A stretch of DNA of 64,000 nt, from assembly GCF_001672755.1 (NCBI RefSeq), contig NZ_LZKI01000197.1, positions 1-64,000 on the forward strand, given 5' to 3'. Positions within the stretch are counted from its first letter, which is position 1. Each line of letters starts with the position of its first letter. This document shows, piece by piece, positions 17,386 to 26,106 of this stretch. This DNA is from Mycobacterium colombiense. Its GTDB lineage: Bacteria; Actinomycetota; Actinomycetes; Mycobacteriales; Mycobacteriaceae. Below the pieces are notes generated by a model that did not search any database, had not been told where the DNA came from, and was given only the letters and a program-made list of their open reading frames with translations. Position numbers and translations under genes: made by a program.

Positions 17386-19275
17386 GTGCCGAGACGCGTC
17401 CGCCGCCTGTTCATGGTGCTCGGCGGCCTGGTCTCGTCGGTCGGATTCGTCCTGTCGGCCTGCACGGTCAACCCGCCGCCGGCGCCGCAGAGCACCGATA
17501 CGCCGCACAATTCGGTGCCGCCGCCGCCCCGCGTCAGCGAGATCATCATGGGCATCGACTCGATCGGCGCCGGCTTCAACCCGCACCTGTTGTCCGACCT
17601 GTCCCCGGTGAACGCCGCGATCAGCGCGCTGGTGTTGCCCAGCGCCTTCCGGCCGGTCCCCGACCCCAACACGCCGACCGGCTCACGCTGGGAGATGGAC
17701 CCCACCCTGCTGGTGTCGGCGGAGGTGACCAGCCAGAACCCGTTCACGGTGACCTACAAGATCCGGCCCGAGGCGCAGTGGACCGACAACGCGCCGATCG
17801 CCGCCGACGACTTCTGGTACCTGTGGCACCAGATGGTCAGCCAGCCCGGGGTCGTCGACCCGGCCGGGTATGACCTCATCACCGGCGTGCAGTCCCTGGA
17901 AGGGGGCAAGCAGGCGGTGGTCACCTTCGCCGAACCGTATCCGTCGTGGAAGGAGTTGTTCAGCAACATCCTTCCGGCGCACATCGTCAAGGATGTGCCC
18001 GGCGGCTTCGCGGCCGGCCTGGCCCGGGCGCTTCCGGTCACCGGCGGGCAGTTCCGCGTGGAGAGCATCGACCCGCAGCGCGACGAGATCCTGGTGGCGC
18101 GCAACGACCGCTACTGGGGGCCGCCGGCCAAACCCGCGCTCATTCTCTTCCGGCGCGCCGGTGCGCCGGCCGCGTTGGCCGATTCGGTGCGCAACGGCGA
18201 CACCCAGGTGGCGCAGGTGCATGGCGGCTCGGCGGCCTTCGCCCAGCTGTCCGCCATCCCCGACGTCCGGACCGCCCGGATCGTGACGCCGCGGGTCATG
18301 CAGCTCACGCTGCGGGCCACCGAGGCCAAACTCGCTGACACGCAAGTGCGTAAGGCGATCCTGGGGCTGCTCGACGTCGACCTGCTCGCCGCCGTGGGCG
18401 CGGGCAGCGACAACACCGTCACCCTGGACCAGGCCCAGATCCGCGCGCCGAGCGACCCCGGATACGAGCCGACCGCGCCCCCGGCGATGACGACGCCGGC
18501 CGCGCTGGCATTGCTGGAGGGCGCCGGATACAAGGTCGAACCCAACTCCTCGGCCTCACCCGCGCCGACCCCGCCGAACACCGGACCGCCCGAGGCCATC
18601 CGCGGCCGGATCAGCAAGGACGGCCAACAGCTTTCACTGGTCGTCGGGGTGGCGGCGAACGACCCGACAGCGGTCGCGGTGGCCAATACCGCCGCCGACC
18701 GGTTGCGCAACGTCGGCATCGCCGCGACCGTGCTGGCGCTCGACCCGGTCACCCTGTACCACGACGCGCTGACCGACAACCGCGTGGACGCGATCGTCGG
18801 CTGGCATCAGGCGGGCGGAAACCTGGCCACCCGGCTCGCCTCCCGATACGGCTGTCGCGCACTGGAATCGACCCAGGTACCGATTTCCAACGGGCCGGCG
18901 CCCGCGCCCGCCACCTCCGCCGGCCCGACGCCGTCCACCGGCCCGGCCACCACGGCGACGACTCCGACGACGACGCCGCCGCCCAGCCGGCCCCCGGATC
19001 CCAACGCCCTGGTGCAGGCGCCGTCGAACCTGACCGGGATCTGCGATCGCAGCATCCAGTCGAACATCGACGCGGCCCTCAACGGCACCAAGAACATCAA
19101 TGATGTGATCACCGCGGTGGAACCGCGGTTGTGGAACATGTCCACCGTGCTGCCGATCCTGCAGGACACCACGATCGTCGGGGCCGGCCCGAGCGTGCAG
19201 AACGTCAGCTTGTCCGGTGCGGTTCCGGTCGGCATCGTCGGCGACGCCGGCCAGTGGATCAAGACCGGGCCGTAA
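17386..19275 (+). CDS. lpqW: Lipoprotein LpqW, substrate-binding-like regulator of PIM/LAM synthesis
   Basis: From GTG 17386 the product has 629 residues, opening with a basic stretch, a hydrophobic segment and the lipobox VLSAC, so it is lipidated and membrane anchored. The body has the fold of family 5 oligopeptide-binding proteins (SBP_bac_5), including the TYKIRPEAQWTDNAPIAADD type segment, but no ABC transporter genes are adjacent. In M. smegmatis LpqW sets the balance between polar PIMs and LM/LAM, and suppressor mutations fall in pimE, also in this window. Two Pro/Ser/Thr-rich inserts near residues 385-403 and 500-540 look like linkers. An upstream in-frame GTG at 17341 is less likely as a start. 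Confidence 0.9.
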   Translation: MPRRVRRLFMVLGGLVSSVGFVLSACTVNPPPAPQSTDTPHNSVPPPPRVSEIIMGIDSIGAGFNPHLLSDLSPVNAAISALVLPSAFRPVPDPNTPTGSRWEMDPTLLVSAEVTSQNPFTVTYKIRPEAQWTDNAPIAADDFWYLWHQMVSQPGVVDPAGYDLITGVQSLEGGKQAVVTFAEPYPSWKELFSNILPAHIVKDVPGGFAAGLARALPVTGGQFRVESIDPQRDEILVARNDRYWGPPAKPALILFRRAGAPAALADSVRNGDTQVAQVHGGSAAFAQLSAIPDVRTARIVTPRVMQLTLRATEAKLADTQVRKAILGLLDVDLLAAVGAGSDNTVTLDQAQIRAPSDPGYEPTAPPAMTTPAALALLEGAGYKVEPNSSASPAPTPPNTGPPEAIRGRISKDGQQLSLVVGVAANDPTAVAVANTAADRLRNVGIAATVLALDPVTLYHDALTDNRVDAIVGWHQAGGNLATRLASRYGCRALESTQVPISNGPAPAPATSAGPTPSTGPATTATTPTTTPPPSRPPDPNALVQAPSNLTGICDRSIQSNIDAALNGTKNINDVITAVEPRLWNMSTVLPILQDTTIVGAGPSVQNVSLSGAVPVGIVGDAGQWIKTGP

Positions 19276-19284
19276 CCCGCGTCG

Positions 19285-19896
19285 TCAGTCGGCGTCCCGC
19301 GCCGCCCGCGGCGGGATCACAGTGTCGACGATCAGCGCCAGCTCGCGCCGGTTCGGCGGCGACCCGTTCAGCAGGAAGTGCTGGTTGATCAGGGCCGACC
19401 CGATGCGGGCGGTGAGTGGCGTGACGACCTGCGGGTCGAGATCGCCGTCCTCGATGGCGGCGTGCAGGATCGCTTCCACGATCTGCAGCCGCGGCCGCAC
19501 CACCGCATCGGCGAAGATGGCCCGCATCTCGGGTTCGTGCAACAGCTGATGGATGACGTCCAAGCCGGGGAAGCCGGTCTTTCCGGCCAGCAGGTCACGT
19601 TGCGCGGTGAACATCGCCAGCAGGTTCTCTCTGGCCGAACGCCCCGAACGCAGCTCGGGCAGCGGCGGCAGCGCGAAAACCAAAGCGGCGTGCACCAGCT
19701 CGCACTTGGTGTCCCAGCGCCGGTACAGCGCGGCTTTGCCGGTGTGGGCCCGCGCCGCGATTCCCTCCATGGTCAGGCCGCCGTAACCGACCTCGGTCAG
19801 CTCGGCCAGGGTCGCCTCGTAGAGGGCGCGTTCGAGGACTTCACCTCGCCGACGGCTCCGGCTGCCGGTGTGGTCTGCGTCCGTTAGCTGAGGCAC
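19285..19896 (-). CDS. TetR-family transcriptional regulator (Rv1167c-like)
   Basis: A 203-residue protein with an N-terminal TetR HTH (LTEVGYGGLTMEGIAARAHTG then KAALYRRWDTKCELV, about residues 33-68) and an all-helical ligand domain with a TetR_C_11-like look. It is convergent with lpqW and divergent from mshB across a 95-base gap. The ligand and targets are unknown. In M. tuberculosis the next genes are PPE17 and PE11/lipX, which are missing here. Confidence 0.88.
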   Translation of the reverse strand: MPQLTDADHTGSRSRRRGEVLERALYEATLAELTEVGYGGLTMEGIAARAHTGKAALYRRWDTKCELVHAALVFALPPLPELRSGRSARENLLAMFTAQRDLLAGKTGFPGLDVIHQLLHEPEMRAIFADAVVRPRLQIVEAILHAAIEDGDLDPQVVTPLTARIGSALINQHFLLNGSPPNRRELALIVDTVIPPRAARDAD

Positions 19897-19991
19897 TCCT
19901 TGATAGTAGCCGTGCGCGTTCCTATCTGCCGCTTACCGGCGGGTAGCCGCCGGGCTGCCGAAATCGGCCCCGCTGCCGGTAGGGTGCGTCC

Positions 19992-20903
19992 ATGCCTGAG
20001 ACGCCGCGGCTGTTGTTCGTCCACGCGCATCCCGACGACGAAAGCCTCGGTACCGGCGCCACCATCGCCCACTACGCCGCCCTCGGGGCGGACGTCCGCG
20101 TGGTCACCTGCACGCTGGGCGAAGAGGGCGAGGTGATCGGCGATCGCTGGGCCGAACTCGCCGTCGATCGCGCGGACCAACTCGGCGGCTATCGGATCGG
20201 CGAACTCACCGCCGCGCTGCGGGCGCTGGGCGTCGGCGGACCCCACTATCTCGGTGGCGCCGGCCGGTGGCGCGATTCGGGCATGCGCGGCACTCCGCAG
20301 CGGCACTGGCAACGCTTCATCGACGCCGACGAGCGCGAAGCCGTCGGCGCATTGGTGGCCGTCATTCGCGAGCAGCGCCCGCACGTCGTGGTGACCTACG
20401 ACCCGGGCGGCGGCTACGGCCATCCCGATCACGTGCACGCGCACCGGGTGACGGTGGCCGCCGTGGCGGCGGCCGGACCGGGAGCCGCCGCCGACTTCCC
20501 CGGCGAGCCCTGGGCTGTACCGAAGTTGTACTGGTCGGTCTTCGCGACGGGCACATTCGAGGCGGCCATGGACGCCCTCACGCCCGAGGATCTGCGGCCC
20601 GAGTGGTCGATCCCGCCCAAGGAAGAGTTCACCTTCGGCTACGCCGACGCCGACATCGACGCCGTCGTCGAGACCGCCCCGGCGGCCCGGGACGCCAAGC
20701 GGGCGGCGCTTGCCGCGCACGCCACTCAGGTGGTGGTCGGACCGACCGGTCGGGCCTGCGCGCTGTCCAACAACGTGGCGATACCGATCCTGGGCGACGA
20801 GCACTACGTGCTGGCGGCCGGCGCCGCGGCGGAGCGCGACGGGCGCGGCTGGGAAACGGACCTGCTCGCAGGGCTTGGTTTCGCCGCGGCCCCGACGCGG
20901 TAG
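19992..20903 (+). CDS. mshB: Mycothiol biosynthesis deacetylase MshB
   Basis: This zinc enzyme removes the acetyl group from GlcNAc-Ins, the second committed step of mycothiol synthesis in the cytoplasm. The LmbE/PIG-L-fold motif HAHPDDES (about residues 11-18) supplies zinc ligands and the catalytic Asp, and HPDHVHAHR (about 144-152) supplies the third ligand. Length 303 matches Rv1170. It starts at ATG 19992 and is probably expressed from its own promoter in the gap shared with the TetR gene. The small ORF at 20937 follows 33 bases later. Confidence 0.94.
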   Translation: MPETPRLLFVHAHPDDESLGTGATIAHYAALGADVRVVTCTLGEEGEVIGDRWAELAVDRADQLGGYRIGELTAALRALGVGGPHYLGGAGRWRDSGMRGTPQRHWQRFIDADEREAVGALVAVIREQRPHVVVTYDPGGGYGHPDHVHAHRVTVAAVAAAGPGAAADFPGEPWAVPKLYWSVFATGTFEAAMDALTPEDLRPEWSIPPKEEFTFGYADADIDAVVETAPAARDAKRAALAAHATQVVVGPTGRACALSNNVAIPILGDEHYVLAAGAAAERDGRGWETDLLAGLGFAAAPTR

Positions 20904-20936
20904 GCTGCCAATCAGGCAGCCACGGAAGGAATTTGC

Positions 20937-21044
20937 ATGGACCCCGACCTGGACCCTAATCAGCAACACTGGCAGGACCGGCTGGACAGCCTGCAGTGGG
21001 TTATCGGCTCCATCATGTCCAACATCGACAGCGTCCCGACCTGA
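20937..21044 (+). CDS. Small 35-residue protein between mshB and the Rv1171-like gene
   Basis: ATG 20937 follows a strong GGAAGGA ribosome binding site (20924-20930) at ideal spacing and opens a 35-codon frame ending at TGA 21044. The product is acidic at its start (MDPDLDPNQQHW) and amphipathic later (RLDSLQWVIGSIMSNID). It overlaps the first codons of the longest form of the next ORF, so it may be a genuine small protein or a leader that couples translation of the membrane protein. It is too short for most gene finders. Confidence 0.55.
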   Translation: MDPDLDPNQQHWQDRLDSLQWVIGSIMSNIDSVPT

Positions 21045-21457
21045 CCGAAACCAAGCCAAGCGTCGCGTCCGTTGACGACAGCGGCGCAGCCGACCCCGCG
21101 ATCCGTTTCGTCGTGTTGGCCCTCTTGGCGGTCGACGGGGTGCTCTCCGCACTTGCCGGAGCCCTGCTGCTGCCTCTGTATATCGGGACGGTCCCGTTTC
21201 CCATCAGTGGCCTGATTTCTGGACTGGTCAACGCGGCGCTGGTGTGGGCCGCCGGTCGCTGGACCCGCTCGCCGCGGCTCGCGGCCCTGCCGTTGTGGAC
21301 CTGGCTGCTGACGGTGGCGGTGATCAGCATGGGCGGCCCGGCCGACGACGTCATCCTCGGGGGCCGCGGCCTGATGGCTTACGGGGCCTTATTGCTGCTG
21401 GTCCTGGGGGTCGCACCGCCCGTGTGGGTGCTGTGGCGGCGCGGCCGGGGCGTCTGA
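20996..21457 (+). CDS. Small integral membrane protein (Rv1171-like)
   Basis: A product of up to 153 residues with four hydrophobic segments (about residues 38-66, 70-87, 98-113 and 124-145) and no catalytic motif. Gene position between mshB and fbiC matches Rv1171. The annotated GTG 20996 lies inside the 35-codon ORF. A rarer CTG start at 21041, overlapping that ORF's stop (CTGACC), would begin LTETKPS and remove an unlikely His/Arg-rich stretch. The start is therefore uncertain. Function unknown. Confidence 0.65.
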   Translation: MGYRLHHVQHRQRPDLTETKPSVASVDDSGAADPAIRFVVLALLAVDGVLSALAGALLLPLYIGTVPFPISGLISGLVNAALVWAAGRWTRSPRLAALPLWTWLLTVAVISMGGPADDVILGGRGLMAYGALLLLVLGVAPPVWVLWRRGRGV

Positions 21458-21597
21458 CGCTCGGCCGGGATGTCGCCCGCGTGCCCGCGCGGGTGTGCCG
21501 CTACTGTTGACTGTTGCCCAGACGGACCCGCCAACGGGTGCCACGATTTATGTTGGGACGCACGGATGAAATTCGATCGTCGGGAAGTTACACCAAA

Positions 21598-24189
21598 GTG
21601 CTGTTGACTCCGGGCGAGGAGCCTACCGCTCTGCCTAAGCCTGTGGTTCCGGCCAAGGCCACCACTGAGGTCAGTGCCTCCGCGCTGCGACGGGTATTGC
21701 GACGGGCTCGAGATGGCGTGGCGCTGAACATCGACGAGGCCGCGGTCGCGATGACCGCGCGCGGCGCGGATCTCGCGGATCTGTGCGCCAGCGCGGCGCG
21801 GGTGCGCGACGCGGGTCTGGAGTCGGCGGGACGCCGCGGCCCGGGCGGTGGGCTGCCGATCACCTACTCACGCAAGGTGTTTATCCCGGTGACCCACCTG
21901 TGCCGGGACAGCTGCCATTACTGCACCTTCGTCACCGTCCCCGGCAAGCTGCGCGCCCAGGGCGCCGGCATGTACCTGGAGCCCGACGAGATTCTCGACA
22001 TCGCCCGCCGCGGCGCCGAACTGGGTTGCAAGGAAGCACTATTCACGCTCGGTGACCGGCCCGAGGATCGCTGGCCGGAGGCGCACGAGTGGCTGGAGGC
22101 TCGTGGCTACGACTCGACGCTGTCCTACGTACGTGCGATGGCGATCCGGGTGCTCGAGGAGACCGGCCTGCTGCCGCACCTGAACCCCGGCGTGATGAGC
22201 TGGTCGGAGATGGCCCGGCTGAAGCCGGTGGCGCCGTCGATGGGCATGATGCTCGAGACGACGTCGCGGCGGCTGTTTGAAACGAAAGGGCTTGCGCACT
22301 ATGGCAGCCCGGACAAGGATCCGGCCGTCCGCCTGCGTGCGCTGACCGACGCGGGCCGGTTGTCGATTCCGTTCACCACCGGGCTGCTGGTCGGCATCGG
22401 CGAGACTCTCGCCGAACGTGCCGACACCTTGCACGCGATTCGCAAGTCGCACAAGGAGTTCGGTCACGTGCAGGAAGTGATCGTGCAGAACTTCCGGGCC
22501 AAGGAACACACCGCGATGGCCGCCGTCCCCGACGCCGGCATCGAGGACTACCTGGCGACGGTGGCGGTGGCGCGGTTGGTGCTGGGCCCCGGGATGCGCA
22601 TTCAGGCGCCCCCCAACCTGGTGTCGCGCGACGAGTGCCTGGCGCTGGTCGGCGCGGGGGTGGACGACTGGGGCGGTGTTTCACCGCTGACGCCCGACCA
22701 CGTCAACCCGGAGCGGCCCTGGCCGGCCCTGGACGAACTGGCCGCGGTCACCGCCGAGGCCGGCTACGAGCTGGTTCAGCGGCTGACCGCGCAACCCAAA
22801 TACGTGCAGGCGGGCTCGGCCTGGATCGACCCGCGCGTGCAGGGACACGTGACGGCGCTGGCCGATCCGGCGACCGGTCTGGCTCGCGATGTCAACCCGG
22901 TGGGGATGCCCTGGCAGGAGCCCGACGACGTCGGCTCCTCGGGCCGCGTCGACCTCAACGCGGCGATCGACAGCGAGGGCCGCAACACCGACACCCGCAG
23001 CGATATCGACAGCGCCTTCGGCGACTGGGAATCGATTCGTGCCCACGTCCACGAACTGGCCGCACAGGGCGCCCAAGCGCCAGAACGCCTAGACACCGAC
23101 GTGCTCGCGGCGCTGCGCTCCGCCGAGCGCGACCCAGCCGGCTGCTCCGACAGCGAATACCTGTCGCTGGCGACCGCGGACGGCCCGGCGCTGGAAGCCG
23201 TTGCCGCCCTTGCGGATACGCTACGGCGCGAGACCGTCGGCGATGACGTGACGTTCGTGGTGAACCGCAACATCAACTTCACCAACATCTGCTACACCGG
23301 GTGCCGGTTCTGCGCGTTCGCGCAACGCAAGGGCGACGCCGACGCGTACTCGCTGTCCACCGAAGAGGTCGCCGACCGCGCCTGGGAGGCGCACGTCGCA
23401 GGCGCCACCGAGGTGTGCATGCAGGGCGGCATCGACCCCGAGTTGCCCGTCACCGGCTACGCCGACCTGGTCCGGGCGGTCAAAGCGCGGGTGCCGTCGA
23501 TGCACGTGCACGCGTTCTCGCCGATGGAGATCGCCAACGGTGTGACCAAGAGCGGGTTGAGCATTCGTGAGTGGTTGATCAGCCTGCGCGAGGCGGGCCT
23601 GGACACCATCCCCGGCACCGCCGCGGAGATCCTGGACGACGAAGTGCGCTGGGTGCTGACCAAGGGCAAGTTGCCGACGTCGTTGTGGATCGAAATCGTC
23701 AGCACCGCACACGAGGTGGGGCTGCGCTCGTCGTCGACCATGATGTACGGCCACGTCGACAGCCCGCGGCACTGGGTCGGCCACCTCAACGTGCTGCGCG
23801 ACATCCAGGACCGCACCGGTGGTTTCACCGAATTCGTGCCGTTGCCGTTCGTGCACCAGAGCTCGCCGCTGTATCTGGCCGGGGCGTCGCGTCCCGGGCC
23901 CACCCATCGCGACAACCGGGCGGTGCATGCGCTGGCCCGAATCATGTTGCACGGACGCATATCTCAGATCCAGACCAGCTGGGTCAAGCTCGGTGTCGAG
24001 CGTACCCAGGTGATGCTGAACGGCGGCGCCAACGATTTGGGCGGCACCTTGATGGAGGAGACCATCTCGCGGATGGCCGGTTCGGAATTCGGCTCGGCCA
24101 AGACAGTGGCCGAGCTGATCGCGATCGCCGAGGGCATCGGCCGCCCGGGGCGGCAACGCACCACCGATTACACGACCCTGGCCGCGTAA
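21598..24189 (+). CDS. fbiC: F420 biosynthesis radical SAM FO synthase FbiC
   Basis: FbiC makes the deazaflavin FO, precursor of coenzyme F420, from 5-amino-6-ribitylaminouracil and tyrosine. The 863-residue protein fuses CofG and CofH: each half has a radical-SAM C-x3-C-x2-C motif, CRDSCHYC near residue 102 and CYTGCRFC near 565. Both are intact. GTG 21598 is chosen because it aligns the N-terminus (TALPKPVVP) with Rv1173 and has GGGAAG upstream; TTG 21514, GTG 21538 and ATG 21550 are in-frame alternatives. F420 serves Fgd1, Ddn and related reductases. Confidence 0.95.
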   Translation: MLLTPGEEPTALPKPVVPAKATTEVSASALRRVLRRARDGVALNIDEAAVAMTARGADLADLCASAARVRDAGLESAGRRGPGGGLPITYSRKVFIPVTHLCRDSCHYCTFVTVPGKLRAQGAGMYLEPDEILDIARRGAELGCKEALFTLGDRPEDRWPEAHEWLEARGYDSTLSYVRAMAIRVLEETGLLPHLNPGVMSWSEMARLKPVAPSMGMMLETTSRRLFETKGLAHYGSPDKDPAVRLRALTDAGRLSIPFTTGLLVGIGETLAERADTLHAIRKSHKEFGHVQEVIVQNFRAKEHTAMAAVPDAGIEDYLATVAVARLVLGPGMRIQAPPNLVSRDECLALVGAGVDDWGGVSPLTPDHVNPERPWPALDELAAVTAEAGYELVQRLTAQPKYVQAGSAWIDPRVQGHVTALADPATGLARDVNPVGMPWQEPDDVGSSGRVDLNAAIDSEGRNTDTRSDIDSAFGDWESIRAHVHELAAQGAQAPERLDTDVLAALRSAERDPAGCSDSEYLSLATADGPALEAVAALADTLRRETVGDDVTFVVNRNINFTNICYTGCRFCAFAQRKGDADAYSLSTEEVADRAWEAHVAGATEVCMQGGIDPELPVTGYADLVRAVKARVPSMHVHAFSPMEIANGVTKSGLSIREWLISLREAGLDTIPGTAAEILDDEVRWVLTKGKLPTSLWIEIVSTAHEVGLRSSSTMMYGHVDSPRHWVGHLNVLRDIQDRTGGFTEFVPLPFVHQSSPLYLAGASRPGPTHRDNRAVHALARIMLHGRISQIQTSWVKLGVERTQVMLNGGANDLGGTLMEETISRMAGSEFGSAKTVAELIAIAEGIGRPGRQRTTDYTTLAA

Positions 24190-24198
24190 TTCGCTTTC

Positions 24199-24993
24199 GT
24201 GTCACAGGCGGCGGGTATACCCGAAGCCGTGAAGCGACGAATCGACGACGACCGATTTCCCGAGTGGGCGCCGTTCGTGGATGCCGTGCGCAGGCACGGA
24301 CCCGACGCCGGCACCTGGTGTGAAGCCTGGACGGTGCGCGACATCGTCGTGCATCAGGCGGGAAACGCCGAAGAACTCGCCCGGGTGCTCGGCGGCCATC
24401 TGGCGGGTGAGCCCGTCGCCACCCGCGGCTTCGAGGAACGCGAGGGCCCGTTGCGCGCGCTGAACGACGCGGATCTGTGGGACGCGCTGACCGACCGGAT
24501 GGCCGGCCTCAACGATGTCGCGCTGGCGGCCGAAGCGGTGCCCGCCGACACCGATGTCGCCTGGACGGGCCGCACCATGAAGGTGCCCTGGTTCGCCGAG
24601 CACATGCGCGAGGAGCTCGTCCTGCACAGCTGGGATATCACCGGGGATGAGCCGGGCGCCCAGGCCCGGCTGGCCGAGCCGTGGATGACCACGCACAGCG
24701 TCCTCGCGGTCGGCAGGCCGCTGCTGGTGAAGGGGGCCAAGCAGCTGGAGCCCGGTGAGCGCATCGAGGCCCGCCTGCGAGCCGACGGCACCGACGACGT
24801 CGTCCTGGCCGCCGATCCGGATCAGATCACCATCGGCTTTGCCGAACCGGACGGCCCGGCCACCCTGGAAACCGACGCGGCCGCGCGCGTGCTGCTGCTG
24901 TGGGGCCGCAGGCCCGCCGATCCATCACGCATTCGCAGCCGCGTCGGGCCGGAGACCCTGGGCCGGGTACGCCGCCTGCTCGGCGGTTACTGA
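24199..24993 (+). CDS. Maleylpyruvate isomerase-like mycothiol-dependent enzyme (MDMPI_N/DinB fold)
   Basis: A 264-residue protein with the features of the actinobacterial MDMPI N-terminal family: W-x-x-x-D-I-V-V-H in the first helices (about residues 45-52), the mid-protein EHMREELVLHSWDI segment (about 134-147) with candidate metal-binding His, and a C-terminal domain near residues 180-250. Such enzymes use mycothiol in thiol-transfer or isomerase reactions. The substrate is unknown. Proximity to mshB is suggestive only. It starts at GTG 24199, ten bases after fbiC, and is probably co-transcribed with it. Confidence 0.7.
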   Translation: MSQAAGIPEAVKRRIDDDRFPEWAPFVDAVRRHGPDAGTWCEAWTVRDIVVHQAGNAEELARVLGGHLAGEPVATRGFEEREGPLRALNDADLWDALTDRMAGLNDVALAAEAVPADTDVAWTGRTMKVPWFAEHMREELVLHSWDITGDEPGAQARLAEPWMTTHSVLAVGRPLLVKGAKQLEPGERIEARLRADGTDDVVLAADPDQITIGFAEPDGPATLETDAAARVLLLWGRRPADPSRIRSRVGPETLGRVRRLLGGY

Positions 24994-24995
24994 AC

Positions 24996-25011
24996 CGCTT
25001 CGTGCGAAGCG
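24996..25011. terminator. Hairpin between convergent genes
   Basis: CGCTTCG-TG-CGAAGCG (about 6 paired bases and a GTGC loop) lies in the 24-base gap between the stop codons of two convergent genes. Its place suggests a bidirectional terminator. No T tract follows. Confidence 0.5.
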
Positions 25012-25017
25012 ATCGGC

Positions 25018-25350
25018 TCAGTAGTTGTTACAGGTGACCGCGACCTGGTTGATGTCGTCGTAGTACTTCTGCGCCGACGGCATGGCCTGGATCTGCTGGG
25101 CCATCTGCTGGCGCTTCGGCGGCGGCGCCGCCAGGAAGTTGCGGATGTAGGACTGCGCGACCGGCGACGAGTTCAGCTGCTGGGCAGCAGCCGGGTCGGT
25201 CGCGTTCAGCGCCGCGATAACCTGCCCGTAGTTGCAGGTGGTGTTGATGATCGCGTCCGACGGGTCGGCCGATGCGACCCCGGCCGCGGCGGTCAACGCC
25301 ACCGCCGCGCTGCCAACCGCAACGCCCAATTTGCTCAACGACAGCCTCAT
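25018..25350 (-). CDS. Secreted TB8.4-like antigen / haemophore-related protein (Rv1174c-like)
   Basis: A 110-residue precursor with a signal peptide ending at VASA-DPSDA (about residue 28). The mature protein is small and helical with two cysteines, at NTTCNYGQ and the C-terminal TCNNY, which probably form a disulfide. The closest known protein is the T-cell antigen TB8.4 (Rv1174c); related mycobacterial proteins bind haem, though that is not shown here. GGGGAAGG precedes ATG 25350. It is expected extracellularly or in the wall. Confidence 0.88.
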   Translation of the reverse strand: MRLSLSKLGVAVGSAAVALTAAAGVASADPSDAIINTTCNYGQVIAALNATDPAAAQQLNSSPVAQSYIRNFLAAPPPKRQQMAQQIQAMPSAQKYYDDINQVAVTCNNY

Positions 25351-25738
25351 GTGTGGACACCTTCCCCAGTTAATGCACCGCTATTACGGCGAGAACGTCT
25401 GCCCAGCGGTTGCCGTCTTTCGGTTGAGATTACCAGGCCCCGTGAGCGTGCTCGCAACGCAAGAGCTATCGACCGCCCCCGCCGGAGCGTTACTCTTCGC
25501 AGGTCAGCGGCCCGTCAGCGCTGTTCGCCCTCGGCGAAACGGAGCCCGGTCGCGGCCTCCGAGACTGTCGGTCTTAAATCTGTGTACCGACAGGCGCGCC
25601 AAATGGTTGACCTGTATCTGCAACGTCTAGTATCAGTAACCGAAAGCTTCATCGGAAGCGGTCGGACGCGCCGGTGCGAGCTGAACAGCAGCCCACATTT
25701 CAGCCCACGAGATGGCCTAGTACATGGAGGAGACGTCT
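25351..25738. other. 388-base gap upstream of fdxC
   Basis: No gene is supported; fadH (Rv1175c) and Rv1176c, which lie here in M. tuberculosis, are absent. A short hairpin TTCGCC-CTC-GGCGAA occupies 25524-25538. The last 180 bases become AT-richer toward fdxC and contain the candidate promoter listed separately. Confidence 0.5.
25607..25633 (+). promoter_or_regulatory. Candidate promoter of fdxC-dapC
   Basis: TTGACC (25607-25612) and TAGTAT (25628-25633) resemble SigA -35 and -10 hexamers. The spacer is only 15 bases, shorter than optimal. The predicted start would be about 100 bases before fdxC. Confidence 0.35.
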
Positions 25739-26065
25739 GTGACGTACACGATCGCCGAACCCTGTGTCGACATCAAGGACAAAGCCTGTATTGAGGAGTG
25801 CCCGGTCGACTGCATCTATGAAGGCGCTCGGATGCTCTACATCCACCCCGACGAATGCGTCGACTGCGGGGCGTGCGAGCCGGTCTGCCCCGTCGAAGCT
25901 ATTTACTACGAAGACGATGTGCCGGACCAGTGGAGCCAGTACACGCAGATCAACGCCGACTTTTTCGCCGAGCTGGGATCGCCAGGCGGTGCGGCCAAGG
26001 TCGGCATGACCGAGAACGACCCGCAAGTGGTCAAGGATCTGCCACCGCAGGGCGAAGGCGACTGA
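25739..26065 (+). CDS. fdxC: 7Fe ferredoxin FdxC
   Basis: This 108-residue ferredoxin carries one [3Fe-4S] and one [4Fe-4S] cluster. Cysteines at about residues 8, 16, 20 and 24 and the second group CVDCGACEPVCP (about 39-50) give the seven-iron pattern of Actinobacteria. GTG 25739 follows GGAGGAGA and yields the family start MTYTIAEPC. A conserved acidic C-terminal tail follows. It is an electron carrier for P450s and other oxidoreductases; the nearest P450 in the window is at 55 kb. fdxC-dapC adjacency is conserved with Corynebacterium and Rv1177-Rv1178. Confidence 0.93.
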   Translation: MTYTIAEPCVDIKDKACIEECPVDCIYEGARMLYIHPDECVDCGACEPVCPVEAIYYEDDVPDQWSQYTQINADFFAELGSPGGAAKVGMTENDPQVVKDLPPQGEGD

Positions 26066-26106
26066 GCGGGCCGGTGCCACACCAGCTCAAAAAGCGCCGG
26101 CCGGCG

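Noticed and set aside
16066..17586. 506-residue minus-strand frame over typA
   Set aside because: Composition shadow of the GTPase gene.
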